A DNA stretch of 64,000 nt. It comes from Alphaproteobacteria bacterium. Lineage in GTDB: Bacteria; Pseudomonadota; Alphaproteobacteria; Micropepsales; Micropepsaceae. The notes under the pieces were generated by a model. The model was given only the letters and a program-made list of their open reading frames with translations. It ran no database searches and had not been told where the DNA came from. This document shows positions 1 to 11,664 of this stretch, one piece after another. The stretch is taken from NCBI GenBank assembly GCA_013389115.1, contig JACADY010000015.1:1-64000 (forward strand), given 5' to 3'. How positions within the stretch are numbered: position 1 is the stretch's first letter; each line of letters begins with the position of its first letter. Made by a program: the position numbers and the translations under genes.

Positions 1-444
1 CCCCCGCGGCTCATCCTTGAGGCGGATCCAGCCTGTAACCGTGACAACGCCCTCAGCCTGCCCTTCCTTGCGCGCCGAGGGCTCGGCGAGGACCTGAGGC
101 ACGAAACCACGCTCCACCAGGAGCGTGGCGCCGTCGGCCCGGGTCAGGGGGGTCAGAATGGCATAGCCGACGCCCTCGTCCTGGCGCTGGGTGAAAAGGC
201 GCAGTTCCTTTGCGTGGTCGAAAACACCAGCGATGCGGACTTTCCTGAACTCCGCGTCGGTGAGGCCGCCGGCAAGCGCAGCCTCAAGGGTGAGCGGCGC
301 GGACGCCATGCGCGCTTCGACGGCAGCGATGAGCGCGGTTTTCCATTCGCTGCGCTGAAGCTGCCAGACGCCCAGCGATACGAGGACGCCGAGGGCGGCA
401 AGCGTCATGAGCGTAGGCCATATCCAAGGCCGCTGTGCGCGCAT
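1..444 (-). CDS. SURF1 family cytochrome oxidase biogenesis protein (3' end outside window)
   Basis: Minus-strand reading from ATG at 444: MRAQRPWIWPTLMTLAALGVLVSLGVWQLQRSEWK...VERGFVPQ...VTVTGWIRLKDEPRG, SURF1-like; follows ctaE/DUF983. Not in the supplied ORF track because it runs off the edge. Confidence 0.85.
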   Translation of the reverse strand, partial: MRAQRPWIWPTLMTLAALGVLVSLGVWQLQRSEWKTALIAAVEARMASAPLTLEAALAGGLTDAEFRKVRIAGVFDHAKELRLFTQRQDEGVGYAILTPLTRADGATLLVERGFVPQVLAEPSARKEGQAEGVVTVTGWIRLKDEPRG

Positions 445-451
445 GAGGCGC

Positions 452-778
452 CTAGTCCGGAGTCGCGGGGCGGGCGTCGTTCTTGAACTCGAGATAGACG
501 AGCCCCGACTTCAGAACACGCAGGCCACAAACGGCGAGAAGCATCGTCAGGGGGATCCACAGGACGGCGTGGATCCAGGGCGGCGGGGCAAAGGTCAGCT
601 CGGTCCAGATCGCCGCGCCCGCGATGATCGCGCCGACGATGATGATCGCAAACACGGCCGGACCATCCCCTGTGTCGAAGCGGGCAAAATCAAGTCCGCA
701 GCGCGAACAGGAAGGCGCAAGCTTCAACAGGCCGGCAAAGAGTGGCCCCTTGCCACAGCGCGGACAGCGGCCGCGCAA
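452..778 (-). CDS. DUF983 family protein
   Basis: RGRCPRCGKGPLF...C..CGLDF motif plus two TM segments; cox operon position. Reading frame is open upstream of 778, so the real start is probably further 5'. Confidence 0.85.
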   Translation of the reverse strand: MRGRCPRCGKGPLFAGLLKLAPSCSRCGLDFARFDTGDGPAVFAIIIVGAIIAGAAIWTELTFAPPPWIHAVLWIPLTMLLAVCGLRVLKSGLVYLEFKNDARPATPD

Positions 779-822
779 GGCCGCCGGCGCCAGCCCCTGA
801 TCCTCGAACTGCGGCGCGCCGT

Positions 823-1746
823 TCAGCCGTGGCCTCCCGCTACTGACCCGGCGCCCCAGACATAGATGGCCGCGAAGAGGAAGAGCCAGACGACATCGAC
901 GAAATGCCAGTACCAGGCCGCGGCCTCAAAGCCGAAATGGCGCTCAGGCGTGAAATGGCCCGCAATGGCGCGGCCAAGGCAGACCGTGAGGAAGATCGTG
1001 CCGATGATCACGTGTGCGCCGTGAAAGCCGGTGGCCATGAAGAAGGTCGAGCCGTAGATGGCCGAGACATCGCCCATCGGATTTGTCAGCGCGGTGAATT
1101 GCGGCGCAGTCAATTCCTTCAGGCTCGCCGGGTCGACGCCCGCAAGGCCAAAGGTGAAGTCGGCATGGGAATATTCATAGGCCTGCAGGGCCGTGAAGGT
1201 CATGCCAAGCAGGACGGTGATCGCCAGACCCTGGACCGCGCCCGAGCGGTCGCCCGTCTGGATGGCATGGTGCGCCATCGTCACGGTCGTGCCCGAGGTG
1301 AGCAGGATGATCGTGTTGTAGAGCGGGAGGTGCCAGGGGTCGAAGGTCTGGATCCCTTCGGGCGGCCAGGCCGTCATGCCGTGATAGGCAGGAAAGAGCG
1401 CCGCGTCGAAATAGGCCCAGAACCAAGCGACAAAGAACATCACCTCGGATGCGATGAAGAGGATCATGCCATAACGCAGGCCCAACTTCACGACCGGCGT
1501 GTGCTCATGCAGCACGACGGATTCGCGGACCACGTCGTACCACCAGCCCGCCATGGTGTAGAGCACGATGGCAACGCCCAGGATGAAGATCCAGGACGGC
1601 GGAAAGGGAAGCTCCTGAAACAGCGCGTAATCGTGGTTCATCCACATTATCGCGCCCAGCGCCATGATGAAGGCGCCGAGGGAACCCACGAAGGGCCACG
1701 GGCTTGGATCGACAAGATGGTAGTCGTGCTTCACATGCTCGGCCAT
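823..1746 (-). CDS. ctaE: Cytochrome c oxidase subunit III
   Basis: [26 protein letters not shown]...[21 protein letters not shown], classic COX3. Confidence 0.97.
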   Translation of the reverse strand: MAEHVKHDYHLVDPSPWPFVGSLGAFIMALGAIMWMNHDYALFQELPFPPSWIFILGVAIVLYTMAGWWYDVVRESVVLHEHTPVVKLGLRYGMILFIASEVMFFVAWFWAYFDAALFPAYHGMTAWPPEGIQTFDPWHLPLYNTIILLTSGTTVTMAHHAIQTGDRSGAVQGLAITVLLGMTFTALQAYEYSHADFTFGLAGVDPASLKELTAPQFTALTNPMGDVSAIYGSTFFMATGFHGAHVIIGTIFLTVCLGRAIAGHFTPERHFGFEAAAWYWHFVDVVWLFLFAAIYVWGAGSVAGGHG

Positions 1747-1759
1747 TCCTGAAGGCTCC

Positions 1760-2329
1760 TCAATTCGGCTGACCCGCCCCGTCCTTCTCCACGCGGGAGG
1801 CGGTCAAGGCGGGAAAGAAGGTATACGACAAAGTTATTTCCTGCGTGGCTGCGGCGCGCGGATCCTCGATGATCGCGGGATCGACATAGAACACGACGGG
1901 CATATCGATCGTCTCGCCCGCTTCCAGGCGCTGCTCGCTGAAGCAGAAGCACTGCACCTTTTCGAAGTAGTAGCCGATCTTGTCGGGCGTCACGTTGTAG
2001 GTCGCGTTGCCGACAATCGCGCGCTCCGATCGGTTGGTTGCGCGATAGAAGGCGATCGCCGTTTCACCGATATGGACGCGCATCGTCGTCTGCAGCGGCA
2101 CAAAATCCCAATCAAGATCCGGACTGGTATTGGCGTCAAAGCGAACCGAGATCATGCGATCGAGCACCTCGGCGGAGGGACCATCAGCCACCTGCGGCGT
2201 ACCGCCGAAACCCGTCACCTTGCAAAAAAGCGCGTAAAAGGGTGCTGAGGCATAGGTCAGCGCCACCATGGCCGCAACAAGGCCCGCGCAGGAGAGCAAG
2301 ATCCGGTCGTTGCGGTCGAGCTTGCGCAT
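1760..2329 (-). CDS. ctaG: Cytochrome c oxidase assembly protein CtaG/Cox11
   Basis: [21 protein letters not shown] ... [23 protein letters not shown], Cox11 copper chaperone motifs. Confidence 0.96.
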   Translation of the reverse strand: MRKLDRNDRILLSCAGLVAAMVALTYASAPFYALFCKVTGFGGTPQVADGPSAEVLDRMISVRFDANTSPDLDWDFVPLQTTMRVHIGETAIAFYRATNRSERAIVGNATYNVTPDKIGYYFEKVQCFCFSEQRLEAGETIDMPVVFYVDPAIIEDPRAAATQEITLSYTFFPALTASRVEKDGAGQPN

Positions 2330-2332
2330 GGT

Positions 2333-2488
2333 TCAGAAGGGCCTGTCTGCCACATGCCCGCCAAGGCGGACGATGGTCACGACGAAGAAGAGGATGACGA
2401 GTCCGCCCAGGACGAAGGCGAGCGCGATATTGCGGCCGCGCCTGGCCTTTGCCTGTTCCTGCGTCAGGGGCGTGAATTCCTGTTTCAC
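2333..2488 (-). CDS. Small single-TM protein of the cox operon (CoxF-like)
   Basis: Manual translation from GTG at 2488: [51 protein letters not shown]; overlaps the ctaB stop by 4 nt and sits between ctaB and ctaG. Missing from the ORF track. Confidence 0.75.
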   Translation of the reverse strand: MKQEFTPLTQEQAKARRGRNIALAFVLGGLVILFFVVTIVRLGGHVADRPF

Positions 2489-3411
2489 AGCGCCGGCACT
2501 CCCACGATGCGCTCGATGAGCAGCGCGGCAAAGAGCGCAAAGAGGTACAGGATCGAGAAGGCGAAAAACTTCATCCCCTCGCGGGGCAACGCCGGCGACT
2601 TTTCCGGGATCGCCGCAAGTCGTAGGCTGAGGACGAGGAACGCCACGCCCAACAGCGCCGCCAAAAGGAGGTAAGGCAGGCCGGCGATATGCAAGGGCAC
2701 AGGCAGGAAGGTTGCGGGCACCAGCAGCAGACTGTAGCGAACGATCTGATCCTGCGTCGCTCTCACCCCGTCCGTCACCGGGAGCATGGGGATGCCGGCG
2801 CGGGCATAGTCATCGCTCTTTGCAAGGGCGAGGGCCCAAAAATGGGGCGGCGTCCACAAGAAGATGATGGCGAAGAGGCTAAGCGGCGCCAGCTCGATGC
2901 TGCCCGTCACCGAGGCCCAGCCGATCACGGGCGGAAGAGCGCCGGCCGCGCCGCCAATGACGATGTTTTGCGCCGTGCGACGCTTCAGGGCCATCGTGTA
3001 GATGACGGCATAGAAGAAGATCGTGAACGCCAGGAGGCCCGCCGCCATCCAGTTGACGAGGACGCCGAGCGAGGCGATGGAGGCCGCCGAAAGGATGAGG
3101 CCAAAGCCAAGCGCATCCTCGGCCGCGATCCGCCCTTGGGGGATGGGGCGGCCCTTGGTCCTTGCCATCACCGCATCGATGTCGGCGTCATACCACATGT
3201 TGAGCGCCGCAGAGGCACCCGCACCCACCGCGATGCATAGGAGCGCGGCAACCGCGAGCACGGGATGGATGGGCTGTGGCGCCAAGACCATGCCGACAAG
3301 CGCCGTGAAGATCACAAGCGACATCACACGCGGCTTCAACAGCGCCACGAAGTCGCCGACGGAGGCCGGAGCCTCCGCCGTATGCGCCTTGGTGAGCATC
3401 ACATCTGCCAT
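2485..3411 (-). CDS. ctaB: Protoheme IX farnesyltransferase
   Basis: [18 protein letters not shown]...[21 protein letters not shown], UbiA superfamily/COX10. Confidence 0.96.
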   Translation of the reverse strand: MADVMLTKAHTAEAPASVGDFVALLKPRVMSLVIFTALVGMVLAPQPIHPVLAVAALLCIAVGAGASAALNMWYDADIDAVMARTKGRPIPQGRIAAEDALGFGLILSAASIASLGVLVNWMAAGLLAFTIFFYAVIYTMALKRRTAQNIVIGGAAGALPPVIGWASVTGSIELAPLSLFAIIFLWTPPHFWALALAKSDDYARAGIPMLPVTDGVRATQDQIVRYSLLLVPATFLPVPLHIAGLPYLLLAALLGVAFLVLSLRLAAIPEKSPALPREGMKFFAFSILYLFALFAALLIERIVGVPAL

Positions 3412-3432
3412 CGTGCCTGCGCGTCCTTTGGC

Positions 3433-5079
<1,647 letters not shown>

Positions 5080-5136
5080 CTAAGGCGGTCCCTTGTCCGT
5101 CACATGTTCCGTCAATCCGTCACAGCGCCGAAAGCC

Positions 5137-6015
5137 TCAGCGGCCCTCGGCCTCGGCCGTCGCTAGCGAAACCTCCGGCACGATGCCAGCCGCAGCCTGC
5201 TGCTCTGCGACCCATTCCTTGAAGCGCTGCTCGCTGACCACCTCGACCGCGATCGGCATGAAGGCATGGCGCGCGCCACAAAGCTCGGAGCACTGGCCAT
5301 AATAGATGCCTTCCTTGTCGACCTTGAACCAAGTCTCGTTCAAGCGGCCCGGCACGCCGTCAGTCTTCACGCCGAAGGCCGGCACCGCCCAGGAGTGAAT
5401 GACATCCGATGCCGTGACCTGCATGCGCACGACCTTGCCCACCGGCACCACGATGTTGTTGTCCACCGCAAGGAGGCGCGGCTCGCCCGGCTTTACCTGC
5501 TGGCGGGTGGGCATGCCCGGATCGGCAACGCCCTCATCCTCCAACATCGTCGCGGTGAAGCGGAAGCCGCCCTGGTCGGGATATTCATAGCTCCAGTTCC
5601 ACTGATTGCCGATCGCCTTGATGGTTAGATCCGCCTTCACCTCGGCACGGGCCGGATCAAGGTCGTCCAGATAATAAAGAATCCGCAGCGAAGGGACGGC
5701 GATCGAGGCGAGGATGAGGATCGGAATGATCGTCCAGGCAAACTCGAGCAGCGTGCTGTGCGTCAGCTTGGAGGGTGTAGGGTTCGCCTTCGCGTTGTAG
5801 CGGATCATCACCCACAACAACAGGATCAGGACGAAGACCGAAATCGCCGTGATGATCACGAGCAGATAGTTGTTGAACCCGTGCAACTGCTCCATCCGCG
5901 AGGTCGCGGCCGGCTGCAGGTCCATCTGCCAGGGCTGTGGGGCCGCCATGGCGCTCCACCCCATTCCCAAAAGGAGCATTAACGCCACTGTGATCGTTGT
6001 GATCTGCCGCTTCAT
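5137..6015 (-). CDS. ctaC: Cytochrome c oxidase subunit II
   Basis: CuA motif YYGQCSELCGARHAFMPI; N-terminal TM pair. Start chosen at MKRQITTITV (6015). Confidence 0.97.
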   Translation of the reverse strand: MKRQITTITVALMLLLGMGWSAMAAPQPWQMDLQPAATSRMEQLHGFNNYLLVIITAISVFVLILLLWVMIRYNAKANPTPSKLTHSTLLEFAWTIIPILILASIAVPSLRILYYLDDLDPARAEVKADLTIKAIGNQWNWSYEYPDQGGFRFTATMLEDEGVADPGMPTRQQVKPGEPRLLAVDNNIVVPVGKVVRMQVTASDVIHSWAVPAFGVKTDGVPGRLNETWFKVDKEGIYYGQCSELCGARHAFMPIAVEVVSEQRFKEWVAEQQAAAGIVPEVSLATAEAEGR

Positions 6016-6342
6016 TTGATCCGCCTCAATGTCACGTCGGAGTGGGGATGCCATGAAAAGATTGCGGGTACCAGGGCCAATTCGCCCCCGATACCCAGAT
6101 TGCCCTGGTTCGAGCCTTGTCGATCCCTGGGCCGCGCGCGTTTGCGCGTTTCTCTCCCGGCAGCAGACACTTCCGCACTGAGAAAACTCCTAGCGCCGGC
6201 GCGCAACGCGGTCATTGCGACCGTGTGACGCAATACCCTTGAAAAATCCAAAGCTGCACCTGGCCTTACGCCGCCCATGCGTCAGGGTGGCACAAGGGGG
6301 CGGGAGCGCCTATCTTCTCAAGGAACGCGCGATGAGGACACA

Positions 6343-7782
6343 ATGACCGACAGCTCCCCCCTCCCCCCTTCGGACGTCTTTTTTGGACCCAATGGCCTTG
6401 ACCGTTCGCGGATCGAGGGCATCGTCGGGGATGCGCTCAAGGGTGCCGATGACGGTGAACTCTACCTTCAGCACAACGAATCAGAGTCCTTCGTGTTCGA
6501 CGATGGACGGCTGAAAGCGGCCACTTTCGACAGCAGCCTCGGCTTTGGCCTTCGCAGTGTCGCAGGAGAACTGACGGGCTATGCCCATGCGACCGAGCTC
6601 TCCGAAGCTGCGATTCGGCGCGCCGCAGAGACGGTGAGCGCGGTCAGGGCCGGGCATAGCGGGGTCTTCGCAGCGGCGCCGCGAACGACCAACCGGCATC
6701 TCTACACCGACAAGAGCCCGCTTGGCGGGGCGGCTTTCGATGCCAAGATCAAGCTCCTTGAAGACATCAATGCCTATGCGCGCGCCAGGGATCCTCGCGT
6801 GCGGCAGGTGTCGTGCTCGCTTCTTGGCTCGTTCGACGATATCGAAATCGTGCGGCCCGACGGGCATGTGGTGCGCGACCGGCGGCCGCTCGTCCGGCTC
6901 AATGTCTCGGTCGTCGCCGGCGAGGGCGACCGGCAGGAAACGGGCAGCCATGGCGCGGGCGGGCGCACGGGCTATGCGGCCTATCTTGATCCCGCGACCT
7001 GGCAGGCCCATGTCGATGAGGCCCTCAGACAGGCGCTCATCAATCTTCAATCCGTCCCAGCCCCCGCCGGAGAAATGCCGGTGGTGCTGGGCTCCGGCTG
7101 GCCGGGCATTCTGCTGCACGAGGCGATCGGGCACGGGCTTGAGGGCGATTTCAACCGCAAGAAGACAAGCGCCTTTGCCGGGCTTCTAGGCCAGCGCGTG
7201 GCCTCGCCGGGCGTGACGGTGGTCGATGACGGCACACTGGAGAACCGGCGCGGCTCGCTCAGCGTCGATGACGAGGGAACCCCCACCTCTTCAACCGTCC
7301 TCATCGAGGACGGTATTCTCAAAGGCTATATCCAGGACCGGCAAAATGCGCGGCTGATGGGCATGGCGCCTACCGGCAACGGAAGGCGGCAATCCTTTTC
7401 CCACTCGATCCTGCCGCGCATGACGAACACCTATATGATGGCCGGGGCGAGCCCGCGCGAAGAGATCATCGCCAGTGTCACGCGCGGGCTATACGCCGTT
7501 TCCTTCGGCGGCGGGCAGGTCGACATCACGTCGGGCAAGTTCGTGTTCTCCTGCACCGAGGCCTATCTGATCGAAGACGGCAAGATCGGCGCGCCCGTCA
7601 AGGGGGCAACTTTGATCGGAAACGGGCCCGACGCCCTCACAAAAGTCAAAATGATCGGCAATGATCTGGCGCTTGATCCCGGAATCGGGACATGCGGCAA
7701 GAACGGACAGGGCGTGCCGGTCGGCGTCGGCCAGCCCACCTTGCGGATCGATGGACTGACTGTCGGAGGCACCGCGGCCTGA
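6343..7782 (+). CDS. tldD: Metalloprotease TldD
   Basis: HEAIGHGLEGDFNRK zinc motif and GGGQVDITSGKFVFSCTEAYLIEDGKI. Confidence 0.95.
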   Translation: MTDSSPLPPSDVFFGPNGLDRSRIEGIVGDALKGADDGELYLQHNESESFVFDDGRLKAATFDSSLGFGLRSVAGELTGYAHATELSEAAIRRAAETVSAVRAGHSGVFAAAPRTTNRHLYTDKSPLGGAAFDAKIKLLEDINAYARARDPRVRQVSCSLLGSFDDIEIVRPDGHVVRDRRPLVRLNVSVVAGEGDRQETGSHGAGGRTGYAAYLDPATWQAHVDEALRQALINLQSVPAPAGEMPVVLGSGWPGILLHEAIGHGLEGDFNRKKTSAFAGLLGQRVASPGVTVVDDGTLENRRGSLSVDDEGTPTSSTVLIEDGILKGYIQDRQNARLMGMAPTGNGRRQSFSHSILPRMTNTYMMAGASPREEIIASVTRGLYAVSFGGGQVDITSGKFVFSCTEAYLIEDGKIGAPVKGATLIGNGPDALTKVKMIGNDLALDPGIGTCGKNGQGVPVGVGQPTLRIDGLTVGGTAA

Positions 7783-7804
7783 GGGCCAGCAATCGGGGGA
7801 AACC

Positions 7805-8683
7805 ATGAAAGATTTACGCGATCGCGGCACGGTAACCGTCAGCGGGTTCATCCTGCTTGCGGTCGTCATCGCCGCTTTGCTCTACGGGATTCAGCTGTTG
7901 CCGCCCTTCATCGCGGCGATCGACAATGAAAGCCTCAGTCCCAGCCAGATCGGAGGGGCGGCCCTCGCCGTCGTCCTCTTTTTCATCGTGGTCCCCAGCT
8001 TCGTCGTCCTTGCACCCAACGAGGCTGTCGTACTCCTCTTCTTCGGCTCCTATATCGGCACACTGAAGCGCGCCGGCTTCTGGTGGGTCATCCCCTTCAC
8101 CTCCAAGCAGCGCATCTCGCTGCGCGCAGTGAGCCTTAACACCTCGACGCTGAAAGTGAATGATTCGCGCGGCAATCCGATCGAAATCGCGGCCGTCATC
8201 GTCTGGCATGTGGCCGATGCGGCGAAGGCGGCGCTCAATGTCGATGCCTATGGCCCCTTTGTCATGGTGCAAAGCGAAACGGCGGTGCGCAGCCTTGCGA
8301 GCCGCTATCCCTATGATAGCGAGGAGCACGAAGAATCCTTGCGCGGCTCGCCCGACAAATTATCGCTCGAGCTGGCCGAGGAACTGAAGAAGCGGCTTGC
8401 GGTGGCGGGGATCGAGATCATCGAAACTCGGCTTTCGCACCTTGCCTATGCGCCCGAAATCGCCTCCGCGATGCTGCGCCGGCAGCAGGCCGATGCGGTC
8501 GTGAGGGCGCGGCGCATCATCACCGAGAACGCCGTCAGCATGGTTGAGAACGCGCTCTCGCAACTGGAATCGCGCGGCGTCATCAAGATGGATGACTCTT
8601 CAAAGACGCGGCTCGTCAGCAATCTGCTCGTCGCACTCGTCTCGGAGCACGACACGCAGCCAGTGCTTGATCTCAATCCTTAA
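7805..8683 (+). CDS. SPFH/band 7 domain membrane protein
   Basis: Two N-terminal TM segments then APNEAVVLLFFGSYIGTLKRAGFWWVIPF...RLSHLAYAPEIASAMLRRQQADAVVRAR. Confidence 0.88.
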   Translation: MKDLRDRGTVTVSGFILLAVVIAALLYGIQLLPPFIAAIDNESLSPSQIGGAALAVVLFFIVVPSFVVLAPNEAVVLLFFGSYIGTLKRAGFWWVIPFTSKQRISLRAVSLNTSTLKVNDSRGNPIEIAAVIVWHVADAAKAALNVDAYGPFVMVQSETAVRSLASRYPYDSEEHEESLRGSPDKLSLELAEELKKRLAVAGIEIIETRLSHLAYAPEIASAMLRRQQADAVVRARRIITENAVSMVENALSQLESRGVIKMDDSSKTRLVSNLLVALVSEHDTQPVLDLNP

Positions 8684-8712
8684 GGTTGGGACCTTGTGAA
8701 GCATATAAGAAA

Positions 8713-8951
8713 CCTCGCCCTGAGGCGGCCGCATCTGCGGCCCTCGAAGGATGAGGGCCATCCACCTTATCCGTCATCCTCGAGCGGCGAAGCCTGCGAA
8801 GAGGATCCAGCGCAAAAGATCTGGATTCTCGTCGCCGGCTTCGCCGCTCGAGAATGACGCAGTCGTGTCATGGCTGGCGTCGACCGGGCCATCCATTTTT
8901 CACACGCCGCCTCATCCTTCGAGGGCGCTGACGCGCCACCTCTGGGCGAGG
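8713..8951. repeat. REP/BIME-like cluster A including a large hairpin
   Basis: 8713-8757 and 8910-8951 are inverted members of the cluster B/C/D family; 8771-8809/8820-8858 is a 39-nt imperfect hairpin (~35/39 paired). Confidence 0.8.
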
Positions 8952-8971
8952 ACTGGCTTTGTCATCCCGCC

Positions 8972-9454
8972 TCAATGACCCATGTGCTCGGCGGGCTTGT
9001 GCGCCTCGCCCTGTTTCTGGCTCATGAGCTCGACATCCACGCGGCCGGCCTTTTCGAAGATGAGCGTCACGGGGATCATGGCGCCCTCGGAAATCGGCGC
9101 CTTCAATCCGATCAGCATCAGGTGATATCCGCCCGGTTCCAGCTTCACGGCCGCTTGCGGCGCAAGCGCAATCGCCTCGACGGGGCGCATCTTCACCACA
9201 TCGCCTTCGTGGATGTGTTCGTGAAGCTCAACCTTCTCGGACGCGGCCGATTCGGCACCGATCAGCCGGTCGGCCTCTGTGCCCGTGTTTTTCAACGTCA
9301 TGAAGCCCGCGCCGACCTGCTGTCCCGTGGCGGTCGGCCGGGTCCAGGGATGATCGATCTCGATCGCACCCAGCTTGTATTCGTGTGCGCCCGCGGCGAT
9401 CGCCCCTGCAAGCACGAGCGCCGGCAACCCGAATGCATGAATTCTCCAGCTCAT
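8972..9454 (-). CDS. Periplasmic copper chaperone PCu(A)C family
   Basis: IDHPWTRPTATGQQVGAGFMTLKN...VELHEHIHEGDVVKMRPVEAIAL...GGYHLMLIGLK. Confidence 0.92.
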   Translation of the reverse strand: MSWRIHAFGLPALVLAGAIAAGAHEYKLGAIEIDHPWTRPTATGQQVGAGFMTLKNTGTEADRLIGAESAASEKVELHEHIHEGDVVKMRPVEAIALAPQAAVKLEPGGYHLMLIGLKAPISEGAMIPVTLIFEKAGRVDVELMSQKQGEAHKPAEHMGH

Positions 9455-10125
9455 GATCCCTTATCCTCCGCCATGACCTGCCGAATGATTTCGGCAACCT
9501 GTTCGGGCGTTTCGTCGGGGCGGAACAATTTCCTGAACGTTCCGTCCCTGCCCATCAAATAGGTAAGCGCGCTGTGATCCATGGTGTAGGTCCCTTGGTC
9601 ATCGAGCGCGACCTTCTGGTAATAGGCCTTGTATGCCTTGGCGACATTGAAGATGTCGTCGGGCGTGCCGGTAAGCCCGGTGATGCGCGTGTCGAACGAG
9701 GCGACATAATCGCCAATGGTTTCGGGCGTGTCGCGCTCGGGATCGACGCTGATGAAGAGGGGTGCCACCTGCTTGGCATCCTCGCCCAGCGCCTGCAGCG
9801 TCCGGGCGATCTCATCGAGCTTGGTCGGGCAGATATCGGGGCAGAAGGTGAAGCCAAAGAAGACGAGCATGTAGCGGCCGCGAAAATCCTCGTCTGTCAC
9901 CGTGCGCCCACCCGACGCCAACAGCTTGAACGGGCCGCCGATGGGTACCTTACGCTGCGGCTCGGTCACTGGCGTTGCCGAGGGCGTCGCGGCGGTCAGC
10001 GCAAGGGGGGCCGAGGCCTGCGCCGTCCCGTTCGACCAGGGCAGCATCAAGGCCGAGGTCGCGCCCAATGTGAGGCTGCACGCGAAGGCCAAGAACATCA
10101 CCGGAAAGAGGCGCCAATCGTTCAC
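9451..10125 (-). CDS. SCO1/SenC family copper delivery protein
   Basis: GFTFCPDICPTKLDEIA and FISVDPERDTPE motifs. Confidence 0.94.
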   Translation of the reverse strand: MNDWRLFPVMFLAFACSLTLGATSALMLPWSNGTAQASAPLALTAATPSATPVTEPQRKVPIGGPFKLLASGGRTVTDEDFRGRYMLVFFGFTFCPDICPTKLDEIARTLQALGEDAKQVAPLFISVDPERDTPETIGDYVASFDTRITGLTGTPDDIFNVAKAYKAYYQKVALDDQGTYTMDHSALTYLMGRDGTFRKLFRPDETPEQVAEIIRQVMAEDKGS

Positions 10126-10134
10126 TGTCGTTAC

Positions 10135-10182
10135 TTGTATATTGCGGGCCTTGTATCTTGCGGGCCTTGTGTCTTGCCGATG
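10135..10182. repeat. Short direct tandem repeat, 16-bp unit TTGTATmTTGCGGGCC x2 plus a degenerate third copy
   Basis: ttgtatattgcgggcc / ttgtatcttgcgggcc / ttgtgtcttgccgatg read directly. Confidence 0.7.
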
Positions 10183-10252
10183 CGCAGGCTTGACCCGTCC
10201 GGTCGCGGTTGACGAGGCGGTGCAGCGTCGCAGCCATCAGGCGCGAATTGCC

Positions 10253-11647
10253 TCAGTAAGCATACTCCGCAAAGACCTGCGACACATCTCCCGCCCATGG
10301 CCCGCGGTATTTCTCAAGCATTTCCTCCGCCGGGGTGCGGCCGGTTTCTATCGTTAAGCGCAAGGTGTGGAGGAAATGCTCCTCCGTATCGCCAAAGCCA
10401 TCCTGCGCCGCACGGGCGTGCAGACCCTTCGCCGATATCTCCAAAACCTCCCGCGCGACATCCCGCAAGGTCCGGCCGCGAATGGGCGCGCGGAGTCCCA
10501 TTGCGGGAGCAGAGAGGCGCAAGGAGAGGCGATCCTCGGCGCTCCAGTCCTTGATGATTTCCAGCGCCGCGTCGAGGGCCGTGTCATCATAGAGCAATCC
10601 CACCCAGAACGCAGGCAGCGCGCAGATCTTGCGCCAGGGACCGCCATCGGCGCCGCGCATCTCCAGATATTTCTTCATGCGTGCTTCCGGGAAGATCGTC
10701 GTCAGGTGATCGGCCCAGTCGGCAAGCGTGGGTTTCTCACCCGGCAATGCAGGCAGGCGGCCCTCGAGGAAGTCGCGGAACGACTGACCGCTCGCGTCGA
10801 TATAGCGGCCGTCGCGATACACGAAGTACATCGGCACATCGAGCGCGTAGTCGACATAGCGCTCAAAGCCAAAGCCATCCTCGAACACGAAGGGCAGCAT
10901 GCCGGCCCTTGCATTGTCGGTGTCTGTCCAGATCTGACTGCGGTAGGAGAGAAACCCGTTCGGCCTACCCTGGCGAAAGGGAGAATTGGCAAAAAGCGCG
11001 GTGGCCACCGGCTGAAGCGCGAGCGCGGCGCGCAGCTTCTTCCTCATGTCGTCTTCGCTTGCATAGTCAAGGTTCACCTGCACCGTGCAGGTGCGGTACA
11101 TCATTTCAAGGCCGAGGCTGCCGACCTTGGGCATATAGGCCGTCATGATCCGATAGCGCCCCTTGGGCATGACCGGCACGTCGGCAAGCGCCCAATTGGG
11201 CGTGAAGCCAAGCCCGAGAAAACCCGCGCCGATCTCTGAGGCGATCTCGCGCACTTGTTCGAGGTGCAGGTTCACCTCCGCACAGGTTTCATGGACCGTC
11301 TTCAATGGCGCGCCGGAAAGTTCAAACTGGCCGCCGGGTTCAAGGCTGATCGCGGCGCCATTCTTCTTCAGGCCGATGATGTACTCGCCCTCATAAACGC
11401 CTTCCCAGCCGAAGCGCTTCATGCCGTCCAGCATCGCGCGCACGCCATTGGCGCCGGCGTAAGGAAGCGGGCTCAAATCGGACAGGCGAAACCCGAACTT
11501 CTCGTGCTCGGTGCCAATGCGTCAAGCGCTCTTGGGCTTACACCCTTCTGCGAGATACGCGGCGAGTTGATGGCGGTCTTCAATGAGACCTCCGCCTTCC
11601 TGTGGTATCGACACCTGGGGCTCCGTCGAATAGTGGATGTGCGACAC
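10253..11647 (-). pseudogene. gshA: Glutamate-cysteine ligase (plant/proteobacterial type), interrupted by in-frame TGA at 11522-11524
   Basis: Manual upstream reading in the frame of ORF 10253..11476: GTG(11647) [72 protein letters not shown]... Confidence 0.8.
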
Positions 11648-11664
11648 ATGGCGAGCTTCGGCGC

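Noticed and set aside
11522-11524. Genome-wide reassignment of UGA to Trp
   Set aside because: Many intact genes here end in TGA (e.g. tldD, the M16 peptidase, ctaE) and Trp is normally encoded by TGG; the gshA UGA is local.
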